Assembly: GCA_937864225.1 (NCBI GenBank)
Contig: CALMJK010000006.1
Span: 186,001-250,000 of the forward strand
Source of the DNA: an uncultured bacterium
Lineage (GTDB): Bacteria; Krumholzibacteriota; Krumholzibacteriia; LZORAL124-64-63
DNA length: 64,000 nucleotides
Reading direction: 5' to 3'
The stretch's first letter is position 1. Every line of letters begins with the position of its first letter. Below, in pieces: positions 9,449 to 17,407 of this stretch. The position numbers and the translations under genes are program-made. The notes beneath the pieces were generated by a model. That model was not told where the DNA came from, made no database searches, and saw only the letters and a program-made list of their open reading frames with translations.

Positions 9449-9486
9449 GCGGCCGAAGGGAGCGCGGACGAGCTCCCGCTGGCCGC
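9449..9486 (-). promoter_or_regulatory. Two-part hairpin in the TerC leader
   Basis: Nested perfect arms GCGGCC/GGCCGC and GGGAGC/GCTCCC, separated by 3-base internal loops, lie 18 bases before the TerC start. A second stem (GCGGCGC at 9501-9507 with GCGCCGC at 9517-9523) lies just upstream. They could occlude or regulate translation. No known riboswitch is recognised. Confidence 0.4.
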
Positions 9487-9555
9487 AAGTATAAGTGGAC
9501 GCGGCGCTTTTTCAACGCGCCGCGTTTCGCCGGCCCGCCCGTCGCGCCACCGCGC

Positions 9556-9584
9556 TTGCGCAAGGGTTCCGATTGTGCTAAAAT
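9556..9584 (+). promoter_or_regulatory. Sigma-70-like promoter upstream of the possible small RNA
   Basis: TTGCGC and TAAAAT are separated by exactly 17 bases, in an AT-richer patch of otherwise GC-rich DNA. A start of transcription near 9591 would run straight into the terminator at 9606-9648. Confidence 0.5.
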
Positions 9585-9590
9585 GCACAC

Positions 9591-9648
9591 ATGGGAGTTT
9601 GGAAACGGCGGCTCTATTCCTCGCCCAGGAGAGCCGCCGCTCTTTTTA
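9591..9648 (+). ncRNA. Candidate small RNA or terminated leader upstream of phoB
   Basis: The interval has a promoter (9556-9584) and a strong intrinsic terminator and nothing else, which predicts a transcript of about 57 bases. It lies 165 bases before phoB and divergent from terC, so no upstream gene explains the terminator. It could be a free-standing small RNA or an attenuated phoB leader. An ATG exactly at the predicted start could also make a 35-codon leaderless peptide, but its composition is unconvincing. Confidence 0.35.
9606..9648 (+). terminator. Intrinsic terminator
   Basis: A perfect 10-bp stem (CGGCGGCTCT / AGAGCCGCCG) with a 14-base loop is followed by CTCTTTTTA. It is oriented to stop plus-strand transcription. 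Confidence 0.7.
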
Positions 9649-9721
9649 TGGGGGCGGCGGGCCCCGCCCGGGTCTCACCGCCCTCAGCCGCGGGTTAGCC
9701 CCAGCGCACCGCGGTGGTTCT

Positions 9722-9754
9722 CTAACGCGATTCTCATGCTATCCTGACGGCGAT
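9722..9754 (+). promoter_or_regulatory. Pho-box-like triple 11-bp direct repeat before phoB
   Basis: CTAAC, CTCAT and CTGAC begin at 9722, 9733 and 9744, exactly 11 bases apart. PhoB-family regulators bind 11-bp direct repeats, so this is a plausible site for autoregulation of phoB, about 60 bases before its start. A similar array precedes the porin gene. The -10 element is not clear. Confidence 0.5.
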
Positions 9755-9813
9755 CCAATCGAGCGGAGGCACGCTTCTGTCCCGGACGCGGGAACGGCGA
9801 GGAGCGTGGTGCC

Positions 9814-10500
9814 ATGGCACGCCAGAACATCCTGGTGATCGAAGACGAGGGTGACATCCTCGAGCTCGTCACGTTGAACCTGACCCGCGAAGGGTGGCGA
9901 GTGATCGGCGCGACCACCGGGGAGGAGGGCCTTGAGGCGGCCCGGGAGGAAGCGCCCGACCTCGTGGTGCTCGATCTGATGCTGCCGGGAATCGATGGCC
10001 TTGAGGTGTGCAAGGCGCTGCGGGCCGACGCCCGCACCCGTGCCGTGCCGATCGTGATCCTGACGGCCAAAGGGGAGGAGTCGGACGTCGTGCAGGGCCT
10101 CGAGTTCGGGGCCGACGATTACGTGACCAAGCCATTCAGCCCCAAGGTGCTCGTGGCCAGGATCCGGTCCGTCATGCGGCGCAAGGCCCAGGCGAGCGAG
10201 GCCGGGGAAGGCGTGCTCAAGGCGAGGGATCTGGTCGTCCATCCGGGGCGGCACGAGGTGCTGGTGAGGGGCGAGCCGGTGGAGCTGACCGCCGGCGAAT
10301 TCCGCTTGCTGCAGTTCCTCGCGCGGCGCCCCGGTTGGGTCTTCACCCGTCGCCAGATAGTGCAAGCGGTGCGGGGAGACGGCTACCCCGCGACCGAGCG
10401 CGCCGTCGACGTGCAAATCTTCGGCCTGCGCAGGAAGCTCGGCGAGGCGGAGGAGTACATCGAGACCGTGCGGGGGGTCGGTTACCGCTTCCGGGAATAA
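9814..10500 (+). CDS. phoB: Phosphate regulon response regulator PhoB
   Basis: 228-residue OmpR/PhoB-type response regulator. The receiver domain (1-120) has the acidic pair ED near the start, the phospho-acceptor Asp54 in VVLDLMLPG, the conserved Thr in ILTAKGEE and Lys in YVTKPFSP. The C-terminal winged helix (135-228) contains ELTAGEFRLLQFLA, RRQIVQAV, ERAVDVQIFGLRRKLG and VRGVGYRFRE. It is followed three bases later by the sensor kinase phoR and then by a phosphate porin and the pst genes, which supports the assignment. It probably activates the downstream porin-pst operon under low phosphate. GAGGAG lies 8 bases before the ATG. Confidence 0.93.
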   Translation: MARQNILVIEDEGDILELVTLNLTREGWRVIGATTGEEGLEAAREEAPDLVVLDLMLPGIDGLEVCKALRADARTRAVPIVILTAKGEESDVVQGLEFGADDYVTKPFSPKVLVARIRSVMRRKAQASEAGEGVLKARDLVVHPGRHEVLVRGEPVELTAGEFRLLQFLARRPGWVFTRRQIVQAVRGDGYPATERAVDVQIFGLRRKLGEAEEYIETVRGVGYRFRE

Positions 10501-10503
10501 TCC

Positions 10504-12303
10504 ATGCGCCGAACACGGTTCTTCTGGCTTCTTTGCACGGCGTTCTGCGCGCTCGCCCTGATGGTCGTTTTGGCGTGCGGATCGCTGGCGTCCTGGCATT
10601 TCCGGCGCGCCCTGCAGGCGCGCGCCGCCGCCGATCTGGAGCTCGAGGCCGGGCAGTTGGCCGCCTTGCTCGCCGGCGCCGGTCGACCTCTCGCCAAGAG
10701 CCCCGCCGACAGCCTCTGCAAGGCCTTCGGCCGGGGCGTGCCCGCGCGGCTGACCGTGATCCTGGCTGACGGGGTCGTGATCGGCGATTCCGATCAGGAT
10801 CCTCGCTTCATGGAGAACCACGCGCATCGGCCCGAGGTGAGCGCCGCGCTTCGCGGCAGCACGGGCATCGCGCGTCGGTCGAGCCCGACGCAGTCGCGTC
10901 CCCTCCTTTACGTCGCGGTCCCGATCCGCCCGCCGGAGGCCGGCGAGGCGGCCCAGGCCGCGCCGCTGGGCGTCGTGCGCGCCTCCCTTCCCTTGGCCGT
11001 GACGGACGCGCCGGTGCGGGCCTTCAGTGCGCGCGTGTGGCTGTTGATGCTGCTGGCCGCGATCGCCTCCGCGGCGATCGCCGCGTTCGTCGCGCGGCAA
11101 CTGGTCCGGCCGCTGCACGAGATCGGGTCGGCGGTCGGGCGGCTGGCCGCCGGCGACCTGGAGGCTCGCGTGCCCCGAGTGGGGCAGGCCGAGGTGGCCG
11201 CGCTCGCCGGCGCCCTCAACGAGATGGCGGACGGTTTCGCGCGACGGATGCGGGACGTGACGCGCCGCAGCAACGAGCAGGAGGCGGTTCTCTGCTCGAT
11301 GATGGAAGGCGTGCTCGCCGTCGACAACGAGAGCCGGATCATCCGACTGAACGAGGCCGCGGCCCGCCTGCTGCGCGTCGATTCCCAGCGCTCGCAGGGC
11401 CGTCCTCTGCAAGAGATCGCGCGCCATGTCGACCTGCACCGTTTCGTGGAGCGGGTGCTGTCCGCTCAAGCGCCGCAGGAGGGGGAATTCGTCGTGCGCG
11501 ACGACGCGCGCGACGAAGGCGAGCGCATCTTGCAGGCGCAGGGCACCGTGCTGCGAGATGAGAAAGGCAGCGGCATCGGCGGCCTGATCGTGCTGAACGA
11601 CGTGACTCGGTTGCGCCGGCTTGAGACAATGCGGCGCGAATTCGTCGCCAACGTTTCGCACGAGCTGAAGACCCCCATCACCGCCATCAAGGGTTTTGTC
11701 GAGACCCTGATCGAGGGCAAGAATCGCGAGCCGGGCGAGACGGCGCGCCACCTGGACATCGTGCAGCGACAGGCCGACCGCTTGAACGCGATCGTCGAGG
11801 ACTTGCTCACCTTGTCGCGCCTGGAGCAGGACGACCGCGGGGAGCAGGTGGAATTCCAACTCCAGGCGGTGCACCCGATTCTGGCGGGGGCGGTGCAGGC
11901 CTGCGAGGTGTCCGCGCGGGAGAAGGGCATCGCGGTCGCCCTGACCTGCGCGCCGGAGCTTGCGGCCCGCCTGAACGCCCAGCTCCTGGAGCAGGCGGTC
12001 GTGAATCTTCTCGACAACGCCATCAAATACAGCGAGCCGGGGCGACCGGTCGAGATCTCCGCGGCGCGAACCGCCGCGGGGCTGGTGATCCGCGTGCGCG
12101 ACCGGGGCTGCGGAATCTCCGAGGAGAACCTGCCGCGCCTGTTCGAGCGCTTCTACCGCGTCGATCGCGGCCGCAGCCGCCGTCAGGGCGGCACCGGCCT
12201 GGGCCTTTCGATCGTCAAGCACATCGTCCGCGCGCACGGGGGCACGGTTAACGTGGAGAGCAAGCCCGGGGAGGGCAGCGCCTTCACCGTCATTTTGCCC
12301 TAG
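10504..12303 (+). CDS. phoR: Phosphate regulon sensor histidine kinase PhoR
   Basis: 599-residue membrane sensor kinase. Helices at about 5-32 and 175-200 flank a periplasmic sensor of about 140 residues. A HAMP linker (LVRPLHEIGSAVGRLAAGDL), a PAS domain (ENESRIIRLNEAAARLL region) and HisKA follow, with the phospho-histidine at about residue 386 in VSHELKTPIT. The ATPase domain has an N-box (NLLDNAIKYS), G1 (RDRGCGIS) and G2 (GTGLGLSIVKHI). It starts three bases after the phoB stop. The periplasmic domain makes it larger than E. coli PhoR and more like Bacillus PhoR. It phosphorylates PhoB and is presumably restrained by the Pst-PhoU complex encoded downstream. Confidence 0.92.
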   Translation: MRRTRFFWLLCTAFCALALMVVLACGSLASWHFRRALQARAAADLELEAGQLAALLAGAGRPLAKSPADSLCKAFGRGVPARLTVILADGVVIGDSDQDPRFMENHAHRPEVSAALRGSTGIARRSSPTQSRPLLYVAVPIRPPEAGEAAQAAPLGVVRASLPLAVTDAPVRAFSARVWLLMLLAAIASAAIAAFVARQLVRPLHEIGSAVGRLAAGDLEARVPRVGQAEVAALAGALNEMADGFARRMRDVTRRSNEQEAVLCSMMEGVLAVDNESRIIRLNEAAARLLRVDSQRSQGRPLQEIARHVDLHRFVERVLSAQAPQEGEFVVRDDARDEGERILQAQGTVLRDEKGSGIGGLIVLNDVTRLRRLETMRREFVANVSHELKTPITAIKGFVETLIEGKNREPGETARHLDIVQRQADRLNAIVEDLLTLSRLEQDDRGEQVEFQLQAVHPILAGAVQACEVSAREKGIAVALTCAPELAARLNAQLLEQAVVNLLDNAIKYSEPGRPVEISAARTAAGLVIRVRDRGCGISEENLPRLFERFYRVDRGRSRRQGGTGLGLSIVKHIVRAHGGTVNVESKPGEGSAFTVILP

Positions 12304-12331
12304 GTATTTGCAATTAAACGCATTCCAGCCG

Positions 12332-12364
12332 CTAACCAAGTGCTAATTTTCCCCTAACAAACCC
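12332..12364 (+). promoter_or_regulatory. Pho-box-like triple 11-bp direct repeat before the porin-pst operon
   Basis: CTAAC, CTAAT and CTAAC begin at 12332, 12343 and 12354. Each is a 7-base unit (GCTAACC, GCTAATT, CCTAACA counted one base upstream) plus a 4-base spacer. This is the geometry bound by PhoB. A weak -10 (TACCGT) follows at 12380. The array sits in a 170-base gap between phoR and the porin gene and is conspicuously AT-rich. It shares the CTAAC word with the array at 9722. Confidence 0.65.
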
Positions 12365-12476
12365 CGAACCCCGCGCAGCTACCGTGGCGCGCATGGCAAG
12401 CCTGACCGTTGCCACGCCTGTCGAAGTGGCGCGTGGCGCCGGGAGACCAACCTGTCGAATCGGAGGAGGAAGCCAC

Positions 12477-13703
12477 ATGGCAGAAGCCGATCTGCATGGG
12501 AATCGTCACGTGTTGCGCCGGGTCGTCGCCGCGGCGTCGATCGCGGCGGCGCTGGCGGGCCAAGCGCTCGCGGTCCGCGCGGCCGAGACGAACCCGCTGG
12601 AGGGCCTGAAAGTCTCGGGCGAGGCCTACGTCGACTGGAGCCTGACCGACATCCAGGGTGAGCAGGACAATGCCTTCTCGCTCAATCGTGGCTACTTGAC
12701 CGTGACCAAGAAGATGAACGACTTCCTGGGCTTCCGGTACACGCTCGACGTCAAGCAGGCCGCGACGACCGAGGACGTCGAGGGCTCGGTCAGCAACGCG
12801 CTCGACGGCAACTACGTCTTTCGCACCAAGTATCTGTACGCCGAGATGAACTTCGGCGGCGAGGGCGCGCTCTCCCAGCTGCGCGGGCGCGTCGGGATGC
12901 AGCACGCCGGCATCGACGACTTCGAGCAGGCCATGAACCCCTACCGGGCGCAGACGAAGAACTGGCAGGAGGGCGCCAGTTGGTTCGGCACCGCAGACCT
13001 GGGCGTGGGCCTGCACGGCAATTTCGGCGGCACGCTCGCCGACGCCAAGGCGAGGACCGGCAGCAGCAAGTACGACGGGCGCCACGGCAGCTTCCAGCTC
13101 CTGCTGGCCAACGGCGGCGGCTACGACAAGACCGAGAAGAACGACAACAAGCTGCTGAGCGGGCGCGTGAGCCTACGCCCCGCCGCCGACGCCCTGCCCG
13201 GCCTGCAGCTGACCTACGGCGGCGTCTTCGGCCAGGACAACACGACCAATGGCGACGACGGCGCCGGCGTGGACTTCACGCTGCACGCCTTCATGTTGAG
13301 CTGGCAGTCGCCCCGCTTCACGGCCTACGGGCAGTACTTCCTCGCCGACAACAACCAGGCCGGCAAGTACGTCACGGACGAGGGCGCGGGCGTGAAGACC
13401 GCCGGGATGTCGGCGTTCGCCATGGTCCGCCCCAACGCCCTGCGCGACCGGCTCGGCCTCTACGCCCGCTTCAACACGTTCGACGGCGACACCGACGAGG
13501 TCATCACCGCGGGCGATCACGGCGTGACGCAGGTCACGGGCGGCGTCTCGTACGACGTCGGCAAGGGCAACATGTTCATCGTCGCCTACGAGGCGACCAG
13601 CTACGACCCGCACGCCGACGCCGTGGGCAAGCTGCCGTCGGTCGAGCAGCTGGACCGCGACGACGACACCAAGCTGCAAATCGTCTATCGGCTGGAGTTC
13701 TAG
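12477..13703 (+). CDS. Phosphate-regulated outer membrane porin
   Basis: 408-residue outer-membrane beta-barrel. A signal peptide covers residues 1-36 (hydrophobic AAASIAAALAGQALAVRAA). The mature protein is rich in alternating strands and ends in IVYRLEF, with a terminal Phe typical of porins. The region FSLNRGYLTVTKKMNDFLGFRYTLDV resembles family members that describe themselves as porin or 'outer membrane receptor'. The excellent GGAGGAGGA at 12462 fixes the ATG at 12477. It lies downstream of the Pho-box-like array and directly before pstS, so it probably admits phosphate across the outer membrane, as OprP does in Pseudomonas. I see no clear sequence relationship to OprP. Confidence 0.75.
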   Translation: MAEADLHGNRHVLRRVVAAASIAAALAGQALAVRAAETNPLEGLKVSGEAYVDWSLTDIQGEQDNAFSLNRGYLTVTKKMNDFLGFRYTLDVKQAATTEDVEGSVSNALDGNYVFRTKYLYAEMNFGGEGALSQLRGRVGMQHAGIDDFEQAMNPYRAQTKNWQEGASWFGTADLGVGLHGNFGGTLADAKARTGSSKYDGRHGSFQLLLANGGGYDKTEKNDNKLLSGRVSLRPAADALPGLQLTYGGVFGQDNTTNGDDGAGVDFTLHAFMLSWQSPRFTAYGQYFLADNNQAGKYVTDEGAGVKTAGMSAFAMVRPNALRDRLGLYARFNTFDGDTDEVITAGDHGVTQVTGGVSYDVGKGNMFIVAYEATSYDPHADAVGKLPSVEQLDRDDDTKLQIVYRLEF

Positions 13704-13753
13704 GCCGACCCCGGTCCGGCGCGCTCGAACGCGATCAACGAAAGGTGGTCTCG

Positions 13754-14749
13754 ATGAAGGAAGCGATCCGTTGGATGTCCAGGGTCGTCGCCCTCACCCT
13801 CGTCGTGGCGGCGGCCGCGCCGGCGGCGGCGCAGGTGAAGGTCGATCCACAGCTGCCCGACTACAAGCCCGCCCAGGGCATCTCGGGCAGCATCAAGAGC
13901 ATCGGCTCCGACACGATGAACAACCTCATGACGCTGTGGGCTGAAGGGTTCAAGGTTTTTTACCCCAACGTCACGGTCGAGATCGAGGGCAAGGGCTCCT
14001 CGACCGCGCCGCCCGCGCTGATCGCGGGCACCGCGAGCTTCGGCCCCATGAGCCGCACCATGAAGGCGGCCGAGATCGACGAGTTCGAGAAGAGTTTCGG
14101 CTACAAGCCAACGGCCCTGGGCGCGGGCATCGACATGCTGGCGGTCTACGTGCACAAGGACAACCCGATCAAGGGCCTGTCGCTTCAACAGGTCGACGCC
14201 ATCTTTTCCTCGACGCGCAAGGCCGGCCACGCCACCGACATCCGCACGTGGGCAGAGGCAGGCCTGACCGGCCCCTGGGCCGCGCTGCCGATCAGCCTCT
14301 ACGGCCGCAATTCGGCCTCGGGCACCTACGGCTTCTTCAAGGAGCACGCGCTGGCCAAGGGGGACTACAAGGCCTCCGTCAAGGAGCAGCCCGGCAGCTC
14401 GGCCGTCGTGAACGCCGTGGCCAACGACAAGTCGGCCATCGGCTACAGCGGCATCGGCTACCTGACGGCCGACGTGCGGGCCGTGCCGCTGGCCATGGAC
14501 GCGGGCGCGGCGCCGGTGCCGGCCGATCCGGCGCACGCCTACACGGGCGACTATCCGCTCTCGCGTTTCCTCTACATGTACGTGAACGCGAAGCCCGGCG
14601 AGGGTCTCGACCCGCTGCGCCGCGAGTTCGTCCGCTTCATCTTCAGCCGGCAGGGCCAGGAGGTGGTCGTCAAGGACGGCTACTACCCGGTGACCGCCGA
14701 CATGGCCCGCGGCGCCCTCAAGTCCGCGGGTCTCGAGCCCGGGTTCTAG
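13754..14749 (+). CDS. pstS: Periplasmic phosphate-binding protein PstS
   Basis: 331-residue solute-binding protein of the Pst importer. A signal peptide ends near AAPAAAQ (residue 27). IKSIGSDTMNNLMTLWAEGF is the N-terminal phosphate-binding motif (Ser and Asp of GSDT). GKGSSTAPPALIAGTASFGPMSR and YGRNSASGTYGFFKEHAL supply further ligands. The order pstS-pstC-pstA-pstB-phoU is canonical. It begins 50 bases after the porin stop and is probably co-transcribed with it. Confidence 0.93.
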   Translation: MKEAIRWMSRVVALTLVVAAAAPAAAQVKVDPQLPDYKPAQGISGSIKSIGSDTMNNLMTLWAEGFKVFYPNVTVEIEGKGSSTAPPALIAGTASFGPMSRTMKAAEIDEFEKSFGYKPTALGAGIDMLAVYVHKDNPIKGLSLQQVDAIFSSTRKAGHATDIRTWAEAGLTGPWAALPISLYGRNSASGTYGFFKEHALAKGDYKASVKEQPGSSAVVNAVANDKSAIGYSGIGYLTADVRAVPLAMDAGAAPVPADPAHAYTGDYPLSRFLYMYVNAKPGEGLDPLRREFVRFIFSRQGQEVVVKDGYYPVTADMARGALKSAGLEPGF

Positions 14750-14821
14750 ACCCGGGGCACGGGCCTGGGCCGGGCGCGGGCGGCGCGGTCCGTCCGCGCC
14801 CGGTTCCGCCAGGGAGACGCG

Positions 14822-17407
14822 ATGACGACGGGCCTCTCGTTCACCGGTCGCCGGCGTCGGCGAAACACCAGCCGTGCGGTTCTGGTCGCCGATCGGGTCG
14901 CTCGCGGTCTCATCACCGTGGGCGGCGCGCTGACCGTCGTGCAGGTCCTGACCGTCATGATCTTCCTGCTCTGGGTCGCGCTGCCTCTCTTTCGCGGGGC
15001 GCACCTCACGGCCGTCGCGAACACGCAGCGCCCCGGTGCCTCCGGAGGGTCACCCCTGCACGTGGCCACGGACGAACAACAGCTTCTGGGGTGGGAGTTC
15101 CTGGCCGACGGGCGGCTGGCCGCCTTCGCGCTCGCCGACGGCTCGCCGCTCTTCGTGCGCGAGCTGTTCCGCGAGGGAGCGCCGACCGCGGCGGCGTTCC
15201 CGGTGCAGGCCGGACGCGCCGCGTTCGGGTTCGCGGACGGCGCCGTACGGCTCGGCTCGGCCGAAGTCGCGACGGCTTACGTGCCCGAGGACGAGGCCTC
15301 CGGCGCGGTGCGGAACCTGGTCGCTGGCGCCGCCCTGGCGGTGGGCGAGGCGATCGTGCAGCGGACGAGAGAGGGCCAACTGCGCCGCGAGGAGCTCCTC
15401 GTCGAGATCCAGGCTCCTCTCGTGCCGGCGGGCGGCCCGGCGGTGCGATTGATCGCCCTCGGCGAGAGTCAGGCCGGTCCCGTGATCGCGACGCTCGACG
15501 ACGGCGATCGCCTGGCCGTGCATTTCGTGCGTGAGCGACGCAACCCGCTGACGGGCGAGACCACCGCGCAGACGAGGAGCGCGACGCTGTCGTACACGCC
15601 TCGCACCGGCGCGGAGCCGGCGTGGTTGCTCGTGTCCGGTCATGGCGACGACGTGTATCTGGCCTGGCGCGACGGCACCTTGCAGCGCTGGAGCCTGGCC
15701 GCCGCGGGCGCCGCGGGTCCCGTCGAGACCGTCGATCTCACGCCGGACGGGGCGGGGCTCACGGCGCTGCGCTTCGCCAACGGCGGCGTGTCCCTCGTCG
15801 CCGGCGACGACCGCGGTCGGCTGCGCGTCTGGTTCGGCGCAAGGCGCGAGGAGGCGATGGCTCCGGACGGCAAGCAACTCGTCGCGGCCCGAGAGTTGCG
15901 GGGACCGAGCGCCGGCGTGACCGCGCTCGGTTTCTCCTCGCGCACGCGCCTGCTGGCCGCCGGCTTCGCCGACGGCACGGTGGACGTCCTGCACCTTACC
16001 AGCGGGCGGCGCCTGGCCCGCCTGCGGCTCTCCGGCGGGGCGGCGACGGCCGTGGCCTTGGCTCCCAAGGACGACGGCCTGATTGCCCTGGCGGACGGGC
16101 GCGTCGCCCGCTGGCGGCTCGACGCCAGACACCCCGAGGCCGCCCCGGCGGCGCTCTTCGCGCCGGTCTGGTACGAGGGATACCCGGCGCCCGCGCACGT
16201 CTGGCAGTCGTCGAGCGCCACCGACGAGTCCGAGCTCAAGTTCGGCCTCATGCCTCTCGTTTTCGGCACGCTCAAGGCCACGCTCTACTCGCTGCTGTTC
16301 GGCGTGCCGTTGGCGCTGCTGGCGGCGGTGTTCACGAGCGAATTCCTGTCGCCCGCGGCGCGCGCGCGGATCAAGCCAACGATCGAATTGATGGCCAGCC
16401 TGCCTAGCGTCGTGCTGGGTTTCCTCGCGGCGTTGGTGATCGCCCCCGTCGCGGAGCAGGCCGTGCCGGCGATCCTGGTCTCCTTCGTGACCGTGCCGGC
16501 GGCTTTCCTCTACGGCGCCGGACTCTGGCAACTCCTGCCCCACCGCACCGGCGCGCGGTTGGCGCGTTGGCGCCCGGCGTTGCTCGCGCTCGCGCTGCCA
16601 GCCGGCGTCGGCGCGGCCGCCGTGCTCGGGCCCTTCGCCGAGAGGCTGTTGTTCGCCGGCGATTTGAAACTCTGGCTCGACGGGCAGATCGGAGGCGCCA
16701 CGGCCGGCTGGGCGCCGCTGCTGCTGCCTCTGTGCGGCGTGGCCACGGCGCTGGCGATCCCGCGCGGCCTGAGCCGCTGGCAGCGCCGCCGCTACGCCGG
16801 CTGGACGCGCACGCGCGCCGCCGCGGCGGACCTTGGCCTGCTGGCGGTGGGCTCGGTCGCCGCGCTCGCCGCGACGGGGGCTTTGGCTGCGCTGCTCGGC
16901 GGACTGGGCCTGGACCCGCGCGGTCCGCTGGTCGGCACCTACATGCAGCGCAACTCGCTGGTGGTCGGCTTCGTGATGGGTTTCGCCATCATACCGATCA
17001 TCTACACGATCGCAGAGGACGCGCTCGCCAGCGTTCCCGAGCACCTGCGCGCCGCCTCGCTCGGCGCGGGGGCCACACCCTGGCAGACCGCGGTGCGCAT
17101 CATCATCCCGACCGCCATGAGCGGCCTCTTTTCCGCGGTCATGATCGGCCTGGGCCGGGCGGTGGGCGAGACGATGATCGTGCTCATGGCCGCCGGCAAC
17201 ACGCCCATCATGGACTGGAACGTCTTCGACGGTTTCCGCACGCTCTCAGCGAACATCGCGGTCGAGATGCCGGAGGCCGTGCGCGACAGCACCCATTACC
17301 GGATCCTGTTCCTGTCGGCGCTCGTCCTGTTCGCCATGACCTTCCTCCTCAACACGGTGGCCGAGATCGTGCGGTTGCGCTTTCGGAAGCGAGCGTTCGA
17401 GCTATGA
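14822..17407 (+). CDS. pstC: Phosphate ABC permease PstC with large N-terminal beta-propeller-like domain
   Basis: 861-residue permease, roughly 2.5 times E. coli PstC. One helix (about residues 32-60) is followed by about 390 residues without hydrophobic segments but with repeated short beta motifs (ADGRLAAFALADG, WRDGTLQRWSLA, GDDRGRLRVWFGA, LLAAGFADGTVDVLHL). These look like WD40-type blades. The transporter domain begins near residue 475 (LVFGTLKATLYSLLFGVPLALL) and carries the EAA-type coupling motif EHLRAASLGAGATPWQTAVR. Extended PstC proteins are known in some proteobacteria. The added domain may couple sensing to transport, but its role is unknown. The stop overlaps the pstA start (ATGA). 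Confidence 0.9.
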   Translation: MTTGLSFTGRRRRRNTSRAVLVADRVARGLITVGGALTVVQVLTVMIFLLWVALPLFRGAHLTAVANTQRPGASGGSPLHVATDEQQLLGWEFLADGRLAAFALADGSPLFVRELFREGAPTAAAFPVQAGRAAFGFADGAVRLGSAEVATAYVPEDEASGAVRNLVAGAALAVGEAIVQRTREGQLRREELLVEIQAPLVPAGGPAVRLIALGESQAGPVIATLDDGDRLAVHFVRERRNPLTGETTAQTRSATLSYTPRTGAEPAWLLVSGHGDDVYLAWRDGTLQRWSLAAAGAAGPVETVDLTPDGAGLTALRFANGGVSLVAGDDRGRLRVWFGARREEAMAPDGKQLVAARELRGPSAGVTALGFSSRTRLLAAGFADGTVDVLHLTSGRRLARLRLSGGAATAVALAPKDDGLIALADGRVARWRLDARHPEAAPAALFAPVWYEGYPAPAHVWQSSSATDESELKFGLMPLVFGTLKATLYSLLFGVPLALLAAVFTSEFLSPAARARIKPTIELMASLPSVVLGFLAALVIAPVAEQAVPAILVSFVTVPAAFLYGAGLWQLLPHRTGARLARWRPALLALALPAGVGAAAVLGPFAERLLFAGDLKLWLDGQIGGATAGWAPLLLPLCGVATALAIPRGLSRWQRRRYAGWTRTRAAAADLGLLAVGSVAALAATGALAALLGGLGLDPRGPLVGTYMQRNSLVVGFVMGFAIIPIIYTIAEDALASVPEHLRAASLGAGATPWQTAVRIIIPTAMSGLFSAVMIGLGRAVGETMIVLMAAGNTPIMDWNVFDGFRTLSANIAVEMPEAVRDSTHYRILFLSALVLFAMTFLLNTVAEIVRLRFRKRAFEL

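Noticed and set aside
9591-9698. A 35-codon leaderless peptide gene
   Set aside because: It coincides with the terminator hairpin, has no ribosome binding site, and its composition (Arg/Ala/Pro/Ser) is that of random GC-rich frames. Kept only as an alternative to the small RNA.
9432-9813. yybP-ykoY manganese riboswitch before the TerC gene
   Set aside because: Strong hairpins are present, but the conserved loop sequences of the riboswitch are not.
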